Source: JAPOXR01 sp965219635 (lineage in GTDB: Bacteria > Pseudomonadota > Alphaproteobacteria > Rhodobacterales > Rhodobacteraceae). Taken from it: a stretch of DNA of 64,000 nucleotides. The notes beneath the pieces were generated by a model that worked only from the letters and a program-made list of their open reading frames with translations, searched no databases and had not been told where the DNA came from. Position numbers and translations under genes: made by a program. This document shows positions 1 through 9,230 of the stretch, one piece after another. Numbering within the stretch: position 1 is the stretch's first letter; each line of letters opens with the position of its first letter. The stretch covers positions 3,224,001-3,288,000 of the forward strand of contig OZ244783.1 in NCBI GenBank assembly GCA_965219635.1. Reading direction: 5' to 3'.

Positions 1-1659
1 TGTCGTTGCCTCGCCCCGCATCTGAGCATCAACAGCTTCCCTGAGCGCATTCGTCAACTCCTCCTGGGTGGTGACCCTGACGCCCCTAAGGCCGCAACCT
101 TCGGCAATGGCAGCATAGTTGACCCCGTCATTGAGTTCGGTGCCGACAAAATTGTCATCGAACCACAAGGTCGTGTTGCGCTTCTCTGCGCCCCACTGGA
201 AGTTCCTGAACACGACCATCGTGATGCGAGGCCATTCGGGTCGGCCGCAGGATGTCATCTCGTTCATTGAAATCCCGAACGCCCCATCGCCTGCAAATCC
301 AACCACCGGCGTATCCGGGCAACCGATCTTGGCGCCGAGAATGGACGGAAAGCCGTAGCCGCAAGGGCCGAACAGTCCGGGAGCAAGGTACTTCCTGCCC
401 TGTTCGAACGTGGGATAGGCGTTCCCGATGGCGCAGTTGTTGCCGATGTCCGACGAAATTATCGCTTCCTGGGGCAGAGCAGCCTGAATTGCCCGCCAAG
501 CCATGCGCGGACTCATTCTCTCCGGGTTTTTGGCCCTGGCGCGTGCGTTCCAGTCGGTTCCAGGATCATCTTCCTCATGATCCATTGATGCCAGTTGCTG
601 CAGCCACCGCGATTTGGTGGTGGCAATCAACTCCTTCCGTTCCTTCCGCCCCTTGTCGCCGGCATTGCCCGACAGCTGTTCCAGCAATTGTTCAGCCACC
701 ATGCCCGCATCGCCCTGAATGGCGACGGTGACCTTCTTTGTCAGGCCGATACGGTCGGCATTGATGTCCACCTGAATGATCTTCGCATCCTTGGGCCAGT
801 AGTCGATGCCGTAACCGGGAAGTGTCGAGAACGGGTTAAGGCGTGTGCCAAGGGCCAACACCACATCGGCCTTGCTGATCAACTCCATCCCCGCCCTTGA
901 GCCGTTGTAGCCCAGTGGACCGGCGAAGAGAGGATGCGATCCCGGGAATGCATCATTGTGCTGGTAACCGCAGCAGACCGGCGCATCCAGCCGTTCGGCA
1001 AGCCGGCGCGTCGCCTCGATCGCGCCGCCGATCACCACACCTGCGCCATTCAGAATGACGGGAAACTCGGCGGTTGAAAGCAGCCGGGCGGCATCGCTGA
1101 TGGCCTTGCGGCCGCCTCTCGGCCGTTCAATCTGAACGACGGCAGGCAGGTCGATGTCGACCACCTTGTTCCAGTAGTCGCGCGGAATATTGATCTGGGC
1201 CGGAGCGCAGCCGCGCCAGGCCTTGGCAATGACCCGGTTGAGGACTTCAGCCATGCGGCTGGGGTCGCGCACCTCCTCCTGGTAGCAAACCATGTCCTCG
1301 AACAGCTTCATCTGCTCGATTTCCTGGAAACCGCCCTGTCCGATTGTCTTGTTTGCCGCCTGTGGTGTGACCAGCAGGATGGGAGTGTGGTTCCAGTATG
1401 CAGTCTTCACCGGCGTCACGAAGTTGGTGATCCCGGGGCCATTCTGGGCGATCATCATCGACATTTGGCCTGACGCCCTGGTGTAGCCGTCGGCGCTCAT
1501 GCCGGCATTGCACTCATGCGCGCAGTCCCAGAAGGTAATCCCTGCGGCCGGAAACAGGTCCGATACCGGCATCATCGCCGAACCGATGATCCCGAATGCA
1601 TGCTTGATTCCATGCATTTGCAAGACCTTCACGAAGGCTTCTTCGGTCGTCATTTTCAT
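1..1659 (-). CDS. xsc: Sulfoacetaldehyde acetyltransferase Xsc (3' end outside window)
   Basis: This thiamine-diphosphate enzyme converts sulfoacetaldehyde and phosphate to acetyl phosphate and sulfite, the C-S bond-cleaving step of taurine and isethionate catabolism in the cytoplasm. The 553 codons in the window read in one open frame to base 1; the family is about 590 residues, so some 40 C-terminal residues lie outside. I recognise the family from the N-terminus MKMTTEEAFVKVLQMHG, the block QNGPGITNFVTPVKTAYWN, the segment APVCCGYQHNDAFPGSHP and the ThDP/Mg motif GDGAFGISMNEM near residue 455. The start is the ATG at 1659, preceded by AGGAG eight bases upstream. It is the last gene seen of the iseK-iseLM-iseJ-xsc operon, 47 bases after iseJ. 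A phosphate acetyltransferase gene (pta) would be expected just beyond the left edge. Confidence 0.95.
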   Translation of the reverse strand, partial: MKMTTEEAFVKVLQMHGIKHAFGIIGSAMMPVSDLFPAAGITFWDCAHECNAGMSADGYTRASGQMSMMIAQNGPGITNFVTPVKTAYWNHTPILLVTPQAANKTIGQGGFQEIEQMKLFEDMVCYQEEVRDPSRMAEVLNRVIAKAWRGCAPAQINIPRDYWNKVVDIDLPAVVQIERPRGGRKAISDAARLLSTAEFPVILNGAGVVIGGAIEATRRLAERLDAPVCCGYQHNDAFPGSHPLFAGPLGYNGSRAGMELISKADVVLALGTRLNPFSTLPGYGIDYWPKDAKIIQVDINADRIGLTKKVTVAIQGDAGMVAEQLLEQLSGNAGDKGRKERKELIATTKSRWLQQLASMDHEEDDPGTDWNARARAKNPERMSPRMAWRAIQAALPQEAIISSDIGNNCAIGNAYPTFEQGRKYLAPGLFGPCGYGFPSILGAKIGCPDTPVVGFAGDGAFGISMNEMTSCGRPEWPRITMVVFRNFQWGAEKRNTTLWFDDNFVGTELNDGVNYAAIAEGCGLRGVRVTTQEELTNALREAVDAQMRGEATT

Positions 1660-1706
1660 TTCGCAAACTCCTGTTCCGGCAGAACCGTCCGCTTCGGTCC
1701 AGCCAA

Positions 1707-3308
1707 CTATGCTTCTTCCAGAATCATCCTGCTTGCCTTCTCGCCGATCATGATCGCCGGGGCATTCGTGTTGCCCGATACGATTTCCGGCATGATCGAG
1801 CAATCAGCAACTCGCAGGCCGCCGATATTCCGCACCTTCAGCCTTTCGTCAACGACTGCATCGTCTCCCTGGCCCATTTTGCAGGTGCCTGTCGGATGGA
1901 AAATGGTCACTGCGCTGTTCCGCACCCACTCCAGTATCTCATCGTCCGACTGCGCCTCTGGACCCGGGCGGTACTCCTCGGAAATCATCGACTTCACAGG
2001 TTCATGTCCGGCAATATTCCTTGCCACCCTGACGCCCTCGACAATGGTGCGGCGGTCGGTTTCGGTAGCCAGATAGTTGGGATGAATCGCCGGATACTCC
2101 CGGGGATCAGGGGACTTCAACACGATCCGGCCCCGGCTCTCCGGCCGCAACTGGCAAACTGATGCCGTGAAGGCCGAAAATTCGTGTACACCCTTTCCAA
2201 CGCTGTCGGCGGACCAGGGCTGCACATGGAATTGCAGGTCGGGCGTCTCTACATCCTGACTCGACTTCATGAAGCCGGCGACAAAGCTTGCAGCCATGGC
2301 CATCGGGCCGTTGCGGAACAGCGCATACTGGATGCCCATGCCGATACGGGCGAACAGGCTTTTGACATCATCATTCAGCGTTCGTGAATGGCATTTGAAC
2401 ACAACCCGGGCCTGGAGATGGTCCTGCAGGTTCCTGCCCACACCCTTCAATTCCGCTACCGGCTGGATTCCCTGTTCGATCAACATGTCGGGATCGCCGA
2501 TGCCCGAATGCATCAGGATATGCGGCGAGCCGATCGCACCGGCTGAAAGTATGACTTCTCGTGACGCGTGAAAAGTCCGCAGTCCGCCGGAGCGATCGCG
2601 GCATTGAAGTCCGGTTACCCTGCGGCCGTCGAGCGTCAGCCTTTCAACAAGCAGCCCTGTTTCGATCCTGAGATTCTGCCGCTTGCGCGCCGGGTTCAGA
2701 AAGGCAACGGCAGAGCTGCATCTTCGCCCGCTTCGGGCTGTGATCTGGAAGTTGCCCACGCCTTCCTGCTGCTCGCCATTATAGTCTGGGTTCCTCGGAT
2801 GGCCCGCTGCAACCGCGGCCTCGATCCAACTGTCCGTTATGTCCCGGTGAACTGGGTTTTCGGTAACACCCAGCGGGCCGTCGCGGCCGCGCAATTCATC
2901 AGCGCCACCGGAATAGGACTCAGCCTCCCGGAACAGGGGCAGGACATCCTCCCAGCCCCAGCCGCTGTTGCCCATTTGACGCCAGCGTTCATAGTCTTCG
3001 GGTTGCCCGCGCACATACAGCAGCCCGTTGATCGACGAGGACCCGCCCAGCACCTTGCCGCGCGGCCAGTCGATGCTCCGACCATTGAGTCCCGGGTCGG
3101 GCTCGGTGGCATAGCACCAGTCCACGGAAGGGTTGTGCATTGTCTTGAAGTAGCCGACGGGAATGTGGATCCATGGATTCCAGTCGCGCCGTCCTGCCTC
3201 CAACAGCAACACGCGCGAAGCACCATCGGCGCTCAATCTGTTGGCCAGCACGCAGCCAGCCGAACCACCGCCGACTATGATGTATTCATACGACTCATTT
3301 CCGTCCAC
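1707..3308 (-). CDS. iseJ: GMC-family flavin dehydrogenase, probable isethionate dehydrogenase IseJ
   Basis: A 533-residue FAD-dependent glucose-methanol-choline oxidoreductase. It shows the dinucleotide motif GGGSAGCVLANRLS at the N-terminus, the GMC signature RGKVLGGSSSINGLLYVRG near residue 85, the catalytic-region HPTGTCKMG near residue 470 and the C-terminal NTNAPAIMIGEKA. The start is a GTG at 3308 with AGGAA seven bases upstream. On sequence alone it could be annotated as choline or alcohol dehydrogenase. The position between a TRAP transporter and xsc matches the isethionate clusters, in which IseJ is a GMC enzyme that oxidises isethionate to sulfoacetaldehyde with electrons passed to a cytochrome. 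The substrate is therefore inferred from context; the family is certain. Confidence 0.82.
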   Translation of the reverse strand: MDGNESYEYIIVGGGSAGCVLANRLSADGASRVLLLEAGRRDWNPWIHIPVGYFKTMHNPSVDWCYATEPDPGLNGRSIDWPRGKVLGGSSSINGLLYVRGQPEDYERWRQMGNSGWGWEDVLPLFREAESYSGGADELRGRDGPLGVTENPVHRDITDSWIEAAVAAGHPRNPDYNGEQQEGVGNFQITARSGRRCSSAVAFLNPARKRQNLRIETGLLVERLTLDGRRVTGLQCRDRSGGLRTFHASREVILSAGAIGSPHILMHSGIGDPDMLIEQGIQPVAELKGVGRNLQDHLQARVVFKCHSRTLNDDVKSLFARIGMGIQYALFRNGPMAMAASFVAGFMKSSQDVETPDLQFHVQPWSADSVGKGVHEFSAFTASVCQLRPESRGRIVLKSPDPREYPAIHPNYLATETDRRTIVEGVRVARNIAGHEPVKSMISEEYRPGPEAQSDDEILEWVRNSAVTIFHPTGTCKMGQGDDAVVDERLKVRNIGGLRVADCSIMPEIVSGNTNAPAIMIGEKASRMILEEA

Positions 3309-3318
3309 TGCGGGGTTC

Positions 3319-5574
3319 CTATTGGCCGTAGATCAGGTTGGGAAGCCACAGGGCGATTTGAGGGAAGATGAACACCAGCGCCAGACCGAACAGCTGGATC
3401 ACCATGAACTGCAGCATTCCCTTGTAGATGTCGGCAAGATCCCACTCGGGCACAACGCCCTTGAGGAAATACGCCGATAACGCCACGGGTGGACTGAGCC
3501 AGGCTGTCTGCAGGTTCACCGCCACGAGTATCCCGAACCAGGTCAGATTGACTCCCAGCTCGATCAGGGCCGGAATGAGTATCGGAATGATGATCAGAAC
3601 GATCGGCACCCATTCAAGCGGCCAACCGAGCAGGAAGATCAGTGCCATGATGATGATCAGCACCATGGTGGCCGAGAGATCCCACTCCAGCAGGAAGTGG
3701 GTCAGCATGGTCGGCGTTCCGAGGCGCGAAAACACTGCGCCGAAGAAGTTCGACGCCGCCACCAGGAACAGGATCAGCACCGAGATTTCCAGCGTCTTGA
3801 TGAGAGCTTCCCAGACGCGATCGACGGTCAGCTTCCTGTAGCAAATCGCCAACAAAACGGCGCCGAATGCCCCGCAGGCGGCACCCTCGGTCGGGGTTGC
3901 CCAGCCAAACAGGATCGAGCCCAATGCAAAGGCGACGAGAGCGGAAGGCGGCACCAGCCCCATGAAGAATTCGTACCACAGGTCGGACAGGAAGAAGCCC
4001 GCGGGCTTCACTTTTCCGACCCAACGGGCCCCACCGATCATGATTCCGCACCACGCCAGAGGAATGAGCAACCAGCTGAGAGGGAACAGCCCGGTCAGCG
4101 CACCTGACAGCGCCAGGAAGATCAGGACGAACAGGAAGAGAAGCGAGAATATGACGAGCAGACTCTCGAGCCAGTAATAGGGCGAGGTCAACGGCCGTTC
4201 GTGTTCGGGCAGTACGGGTCCCAAGTCCGGATTCAACCGGCATCGCAGCATGGTGTAGCCGGCATAAAGAGCCGCGAGCATGATGCCCGGTATGATCGCC
4301 GCCGCAAAGAGGTCGATGACCGGGACTTCGAGAACCGGTCCCATCACAACCAGCATGATGGACGGTGGGATCAGGATTCCCAGGGTCCCGCCCGCGGTTA
4401 TAGCTCCCGCTGCAAGCTGGTGGTCATACCCGGCCCGGTTCATGGTCTTCGCCGCCATGATACCCAGAATGGTCACCGAGGCCCCGACGATCCCGGTGGC
4501 TGCCGCAAAGATCGTCGAAACGACAAGAACCGCCAGATAAAGGGCGCCGCGTGTGCGGGAAAGCATGAGTTGAACAGATCTGAACAACCTCTCCATCAGG
4601 CCCGCCTGCTCCATGAGAATCCCCATGAAGACAAAGAGCGGCACCGCAGCGAGAGTCTGCTGAAGCATCACGGAATTGAATTGCAGAGTCTGCAGGTAGA
4701 AGACCAGCTTGCTGCCGAAGCCCCATGCCCCGAAGACGAAGCCCAGGAATATCAACGTAAAGGAAATCGGGAATCCGACAAATATCGCCAGAAGCATGAC
4801 CGACAGCATGAATACGCCAATGAGTTCCTGGGAAACCGCGTCCGCCCCGAAGGCGCTGACGACGACTGACCACCAGTCACCAACCGGCAGTACATCCGGA
4901 AAGAAGGCTCCCGTGAAGACTGCCGCCAGCCCGACAGCATAGACCGGCAGGAAACGCAGCAGGTTCCTCCCACGTCTGCCACCACAGTCATAGATGCTGC
5001 GCAGGAGTTCGGCCACGCCCTGCAGCAACAGGAAGAACGCCCCGATCGGCATGGCCGACCGCGCCGGCGCCACTGGCGCCATGAGTGTGGTGTCCATGGT
5101 TCTTTCCCACCGTACCCAGGCATTCAGAGTGTATTCGAGCGAGATCCAGAAGAAGAAGAGCACGGCCGGGAAGTAAAAGGCCAGATAAAGGGCGGAATCG
5201 ACAGTGGCTTGCGTCTTGCGGCTCCAGCCCCGGTAGAGGAAGTCTGCCCTGATGTGCACGCCCTTCATCAGCGCGTAGCCGGCACCAGCCATGAACATTG
5301 CGCCTGCCGCCATACGGCTGACGTCATAGGCCCAGATTGTCGGCGCGAGGAACAGCTTCCTGACCAGGACCTCGTAGACCATCGAGCACATCACCGGAAT
5401 CAGAAGCAGGCAGGCCGCCCGGCCGACCCAGAGATTGCAATTGTCGATAAGGTAGATGATCAGCCGCATCCATGGCGGCATGCCTTCAGGGGTTTCTCCC
5501 GGTTTGCCGGTACGCCGTTCGGCGATCAGTTCGTCGGACAGATCAGGTTCTGCTGTAGTGGGTGCAGCGGCCAT
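3319..5574 (-). CDS. iseLM: Fused TRAP transporter membrane protein (DctQ-DctM), probable isethionate uptake IseLM
   Basis: A 751-residue inner-membrane protein joining the small (DctQ) and large (DctM) TRAP subunits. Residues about 35-215 hold the four-helix Q domain (WAYDVSRMAAGAMFMAGAGY). From about 240 on the large permease follows with many hydrophobic helices and DctM hallmarks such as VPLFVFMGILMEQAGL, GTLGILIPPSIMLVVMGP and GWATPTEGAACGAFGA. TRAP systems import organic acids with a sodium gradient and a periplasmic binding protein, here IseK upstream. The ATG at 5574 has GGAGG eight bases upstream, and iseJ follows after 10 bases. Fused QM proteins are known; the isethionate assignment comes only from the neighbours iseJ and xsc. 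Confidence 0.88.
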   Translation of the reverse strand: MAAAPTTAEPDLSDELIAERRTGKPGETPEGMPPWMRLIIYLIDNCNLWVGRAACLLLIPVMCSMVYEVLVRKLFLAPTIWAYDVSRMAAGAMFMAGAGYALMKGVHIRADFLYRGWSRKTQATVDSALYLAFYFPAVLFFFWISLEYTLNAWVRWERTMDTTLMAPVAPARSAMPIGAFFLLLQGVAELLRSIYDCGGRRGRNLLRFLPVYAVGLAAVFTGAFFPDVLPVGDWWSVVVSAFGADAVSQELIGVFMLSVMLLAIFVGFPISFTLIFLGFVFGAWGFGSKLVFYLQTLQFNSVMLQQTLAAVPLFVFMGILMEQAGLMERLFRSVQLMLSRTRGALYLAVLVVSTIFAAATGIVGASVTILGIMAAKTMNRAGYDHQLAAGAITAGGTLGILIPPSIMLVVMGPVLEVPVIDLFAAAIIPGIMLAALYAGYTMLRCRLNPDLGPVLPEHERPLTSPYYWLESLLVIFSLLFLFVLIFLALSGALTGLFPLSWLLIPLAWCGIMIGGARWVGKVKPAGFFLSDLWYEFFMGLVPPSALVAFALGSILFGWATPTEGAACGAFGAVLLAICYRKLTVDRVWEALIKTLEISVLILFLVAASNFFGAVFSRLGTPTMLTHFLLEWDLSATMVLIIIMALIFLLGWPLEWVPIVLIIIPILIPALIELGVNLTWFGILVAVNLQTAWLSPPVALSAYFLKGVVPEWDLADIYKGMLQFMVIQLFGLALVFIFPQIALWLPNLIYGQ

Positions 5575-5646
5575 GCGCGAGGCCTCCGTGCTTGTTCAAA
5601 CCCGCCACCGTCATGCGCCGACAAGGCATCGGGAGATTTTTGGGAA

Positions 5647-5677
5647 AGGGCGGCGGCAAGAATGAGGCCGCCGCCCT
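5647..5677 (-). terminator. Intercistronic hairpin between iseK and iseLM
   Basis: A perfect 11-bp GC-rich stem (AGGGCGGCGGC with its complement) and a 9-base loop sit just after the iseK stop codon. On the coding strand only a short mixed run follows, not a clean T-tract. A stabilising or attenuating hairpin is therefore more likely than a full terminator, a common way to make binding protein in excess over the permease. Confidence 0.6.
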
Positions 5678-5688
5678 GGTAGCGCATG

Positions 5689-6792
5689 CTACTTCAGTGA
5701 GTCAGCAAAAGCCTTGCCAAGCTGGGCGTTCGAAGACTGCGCTCCGGCCCAGAAGGGAACCGCTATTTCAGCGAATGCCCGCTGGCTGTTCCACACCTTG
5801 GAGAAGAATTCGTTTTCGGCTGCATTCTTCTCGAGCGTGGCCCGGGCTGCATTCATGTAGGCCGGGAAGTAATCTGCCGGTGTATCGCGCAGGATGACTC
5901 CCTGGTTGTCCGTCAGATCCTTGAGCGCCTTGCCATTCTCGAAGATCCGGTACGCGACCGCTTTGGTCAGCGATGCGTTCGCCGCAACTTCAATGGCCCG
6001 CTTCTGGTGGTCGGTGAGCGCGTCATAGACATCCTTGTTGAAGTAGATGTCGGCATTGACCACCACCTGGTGCAGACCCTGCAGATAGTAGTTCTTCAGC
6101 ACTTTCTGGAGGCCGAAGACGCTGTCAGGTTTCGGGCAGCACCATTCGGCTGCGTCAATCGTGCCTGCCTGGAGTGCGGGGAGAATGTCGCCACCGCCCA
6201 TTGCAACCGATGCGACACCGATATCCTTGTAAGTCTGGCCTGGAATTCCCGGAGGCGTACGGAAACGGTACTTCCGGAAATCATCCATTGAGTTGATCGG
6301 CTCCTTGAACCAACCGAGCGCTTCCGGGCCAACCGGCTGAAGCATGAAGCCCTTCACATTGGCGCCCATCTCGTCCCACAGCTCGTCATAGAGCTCCTTG
6401 CCGCCGCCGTACATGAACCAGGATATGAACGCGATATTATCCAGGCCGACACCAGCGCCAGCGACAGGTGAACCGAACAGCATGGCTGCCGGATGCTTGC
6501 CCGACCAGTAGTGTGTCCAGGCAAAACCGGCCTCGACGAGTCCGGAATCCACGGCATCAAAAATCTCCTGAACGCCGACGATGGCGCCAGCAGGCAGAAC
6601 CTCGAACGTGACCTCACCGTTGGTGAGCGCTTCGACGTCGGCAGCGAATTCCTTCAGCATGACCATTTCGTCAGCGGTATCGGGAGTTGCCGACTGGATC
6701 CGGATCGTGACCTCGCCTGACGCAGGCGCGGACCCGAAAGCGGCAAACGCAAGCGCTGCGGACGCCACCAGCTTAATGGTTGTATTCCTCAC
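5689..6792 (-). CDS. iseK: TRAP transporter periplasmic binding protein (DctP family), probable IseK
   Basis: A 367-residue solute-binding protein of the DctP family. After the GTG start come a short basic N-terminus and a hydrophobic signal peptide (LVASAALAFAAFGS, with a likely cleavage site after APASG). The mature part begins with VTIRIQSATPDTADEM and contains the ligand-region segment YRFRTPPGIPGQTYKD. The start is fixed by an exact AAAGGAGGT five bases before GTG at 6792; an in-frame ATG at 6822 lies upstream of this ribosome site and is not used. It is the first gene of the operon with the fused permease, GMC dehydrogenase and xsc, so isethionate (or a close sulfonate such as taurine) is the inferred ligand. 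Confidence 0.88.
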   Translation of the reverse strand: MRNTTIKLVASAALAFAAFGSAPASGEVTIRIQSATPDTADEMVMLKEFAADVEALTNGEVTFEVLPAGAIVGVQEIFDAVDSGLVEAGFAWTHYWSGKHPAAMLFGSPVAGAGVGLDNIAFISWFMYGGGKELYDELWDEMGANVKGFMLQPVGPEALGWFKEPINSMDDFRKYRFRTPPGIPGQTYKDIGVASVAMGGGDILPALQAGTIDAAEWCCPKPDSVFGLQKVLKNYYLQGLHQVVVNADIYFNKDVYDALTDHQKRAIEVAANASLTKAVAYRIFENGKALKDLTDNQGVILRDTPADYFPAYMNAARATLEKNAAENEFFSKVWNSQRAFAEIAVPFWAGAQSSNAQLGKAFADSLK

Positions 6793-6879
6793 AATAGACC
6801 TCCTTTGAAATGCCTTCCTCATTGCTCCAAAAATTGCCGGCGAAGGCTAGTTCCGGCGGGCTTTGGAAGTATGTCCCCT

Positions 6880-6900
6880 CCGGCCTGCAATACAGGCCGG
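6880..6900. terminator. Hairpin downstream of terC
   Basis: CCGGCCTG and CAGGCCGG form an 8-bp stem around a CAATA loop in the 139-base gap between the end of terC and the start of iseK. No T-tract follows on either strand, so it is only a possible transcription end. Confidence 0.35.
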
Positions 6901-6931
6901 CAGTCGGGCATCTGGCAACAATGGTGATTCA

Positions 6932-7642
6932 TCAATGACCTACAAGCAAAATCATGATGTCAATCCCACCGTCGTAAAGCAAGGTCGCAGTCAGGTAAAT
7001 CAGGAACACCAGCCCTGCCCAGGACAGAGCCGGAAATCGCGTCATGACCTTCATGATTATTGTAGCGCAGAATGCCATCAGCACGATGGCCAGAGCCAGC
7101 CCGAAGACCAGCATGGCGGTGTCTTCCCGGGCGATGGCTGCCACGGCAATGACATTGTCCAGCGACATGGACACATCGGCGACAGTTATTGTGACCAGCG
7201 CGTTGAACAGGCGGCGGCGCGGCGACAGGGTCTCGTCCAGCTTCGGCATAGGCAGATCCGGGTCCCGGCTTGCCTTGCGGTTGAATTCCCTGATGTCCTT
7301 GAAGAAGCGCCAACAGACCCAAGCAAGCAACAGGCCCCCGAAAAACAGAATACCGGGGATCTTCATCAGGTGCACTGCTATGAGGGCAAAGATGATCCGC
7401 AACAGCGCCGCCATGGCCAGGCCAAACACGATTGCGAAGCGGCGGTGCGAAGCATTGACGGTTGAGGCCGCCATGCCGATGACCAAAGCGTTGTCGCCCG
7501 AGAGGATGATGTCGGCGAAGATGATCTGGGCGATCGTCAGGACCTGGTGATAGAGCCGCTCGCATTCACCGATCCCAATTCTGCAGAAGAATTCTGCCAG
7601 TTCGGGCGATTCACCGAGAAGCTGATGACCGACGTCAGCCAC
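6932..7642 (-). CDS. TerC-family integral membrane protein
   Basis: A 236-residue inner-membrane protein of the TerC/YjbE family. The conserved motif FADIILSGDNALVIGMA (residues about 42-58) has the buried acidic residues typical of the family, and a second related motif VSMSLDNVIAVAAIA appears near residue 157. At least six hydrophobic helices are visible, separated by a charged cytoplasmic loop around residues 115-145. Family members are linked to tellurium resistance and, in some bacteria, to manganese export or metalation of secreted enzymes; the substrate here is unknown. The start is GTG at 7642, with AAGG about eight bases upstream. It stands alone, reading toward the isethionate operon but separated from it by a hairpin. 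Confidence 0.85.
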   Translation of the reverse strand: MADVGHQLLGESPELAEFFCRIGIGECERLYHQVLTIAQIIFADIILSGDNALVIGMAASTVNASHRRFAIVFGLAMAALLRIIFALIAVHLMKIPGILFFGGLLLAWVCWRFFKDIREFNRKASRDPDLPMPKLDETLSPRRRLFNALVTITVADVSMSLDNVIAVAAIAREDTAMLVFGLALAIVLMAFCATIIMKVMTRFPALSWAGLVFLIYLTATLLYDGGIDIMILLVGH

Positions 7643-8227
7643 GCCTAGCGCCTTGCTCTGCGCCGCATTCGGCGGCCAGTAAATTATGAAGCGCGTACAG
7701 GGGGACAGAACCGTTATCGATCATCTCGGCTGACGCTCCGCCTCGGTTGGGAAACGGGTCCGCGGTCACGGTCCCTCTGTACACCGAAAATAGTGCCACT
7801 GAATTCAGTTTCAATAGCAAACGTCACCGAAGAATTTCATGCGAAACTGGTTGCCCCTTCTTGTTGCGACCGCTGCCGGCCTCGCATTTTGGACGCTTCG
7901 GCAGTTTCCATGGGTTGGCAGGTGTGACACCGATTGGCGGGATCCGCCAGTGCCCTTTCGTCGCGAAACTTCCCGGAAATCCGCCGCATATGTATCCAGC
8001 GCCATCTATGATCCGGTTTCGGCGCCTTGCAGGAGAGGATCAGGTCGCGGAGATTCAATGTAATGATCTCAAAGGCTTGCAGGTCTGGCACCAGACTTCC
8101 GCTGCGCCGGAGCACGCGCCTTGGGGCCGGAATCCATCGAATGGCTGGTCACGTCAGCACACCGATGCTGTCCATGCCGGTACGGTTGCCTGGCAGGCCG
8201 TCGGCATGCCAGGAATACACGCGCCAA
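7643..8227. other. 585-base region without recognisable gene
   Basis: Several short open frames occur on both strands, but none has family motifs, a convincing ribosome site or a typical composition. It separates terC from the sugar-acid operon and may be decayed sequence. Confidence 0.5.
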
Positions 8228-9223
8228 CTATTGCCAGTGCCTCACCATTTCGCTGGCGAGCCTCAACGCCGTTTGCATGGCACTCGGTTCGGCAGTTCCG
8301 CTTCCAGCGATGTCGAAGGCCGTTCCATGAGCAGGTGTGGTGACAGGAAACGGAAGACCGCCCTGCACCGTCACACCGCGATCAAATCCGAGCAGCTTCA
8401 GCGCAATCTGACCCTGATCGTGGTACATGGTGACAACGGCATCGACCTCGCCTCCCTTCGCCTTCAGGAAAACCGTATCGGAAGGCCAGGGCCCGTCGAC
8501 ACACAATTGGGATTGCGCCAGCAACTCGACGGCTGGACAGATGATGTCGATCTCTTCCGTGCCGAAATTCCCGCCGTCGCCGGCATGGGGATTGAGCGCA
8601 GCCACCGAAATCCGCGGCCTCTTGATGCCCGAAGACTTCAGCAAGCCGTCAATCAGGTGTGTTGCACTGGAAATTCTCTCGACGGTTATTGAGTCAGCGA
8701 CGTCCCGCAGTGAAATGTGGCTCGTGACCCGGCTGGTCCACATTCCATCGAGAGTATTGACCTCTGACACATGAGACTCGACGCCAAGATACGAAGCCAT
8801 GAACTGCAGTTCGTCGTCAAATCCGAGGCCTGCCATGTGCATCGCTTCCTTGTTGAAGGGCGCAAACACAAAACCGTCGACAACGCCTTCAACCGCGAGA
8901 TCAAGCACGAGCTTCAGCGTGGCGAGCACGGATCGTCCCGACTCCTCGGTTGCCCGGGCAACGGCGATGTCTTCCTCTTCTATGGTTTCGGTCGGCAACC
9001 AGGCGACGGGTTCTGCCGAAGCCCAGTCGCAGGTCCGCGGATCGCATCGCCGAAGCGGCGTTTCGACGCCTGCTTGCCGGAAACCGCTCTCAAGCACGCA
9101 GGAATCCCCGACAATCAGTAGATCGGCGAGTTCGGCCGTCTCGGGCGCTGCAAGCACCTTCGCAGTCAGTTCAGGGCCTATACCGCTTGGGTCGCCGGGA
9201 ATGATGGCCAGCCTTGGCTTCAT
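8228..9223 (-). CDS. PdxA-family 4-phosphate dehydrogenase (PdxA2-like)
   Basis: A 331-residue NAD-dependent metal enzyme of the 4-hydroxythreonine-4-phosphate dehydrogenase family. It begins MKPRLAIIPGDPSGIGPEL and keeps the three metal-binding histidines in TSHISLRDV, NPHAGDGG and MYHDQGQIALK. The ATG at 9223 is eight bases after the GntR stop codon and has GGAG ten bases upstream; a longer frame to 9286 would overlap the regulator. Its place at the end of a sugar-acid operon with a GntR regulator and a TctABC transporter points to the PdxA2 branch, which acts on four-carbon acid phosphates (threonate or erythronate 4-phosphate), rather than to vitamin B6 synthesis. The kinase that usually makes that phosphate is not in the operon, so the substrate is uncertain. 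Confidence 0.85.
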   Translation of the reverse strand: MKPRLAIIPGDPSGIGPELTAKVLAAPETAELADLLIVGDSCVLESGFRQAGVETPLRRCDPRTCDWASAEPVAWLPTETIEEEDIAVARATEESGRSVLATLKLVLDLAVEGVVDGFVFAPFNKEAMHMAGLGFDDELQFMASYLGVESHVSEVNTLDGMWTSRVTSHISLRDVADSITVERISSATHLIDGLLKSSGIKRPRISVAALNPHAGDGGNFGTEEIDIICPAVELLAQSQLCVDGPWPSDTVFLKAKGGEVDAVVTMYHDQGQIALKLLGFDRGVTVQGGLPFPVTTPAHGTAFDIAGSGTAEPSAMQTALRLASEMVRHWQ

Positions 9224-9230
9224 GAGTCCG

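Noticed and set aside
7747..8692. Long plus-strand frames opposite the PdxA-like gene
   Set aside because: They run antisense to a clear gene or through a featureless gap and have no recognisable motifs.
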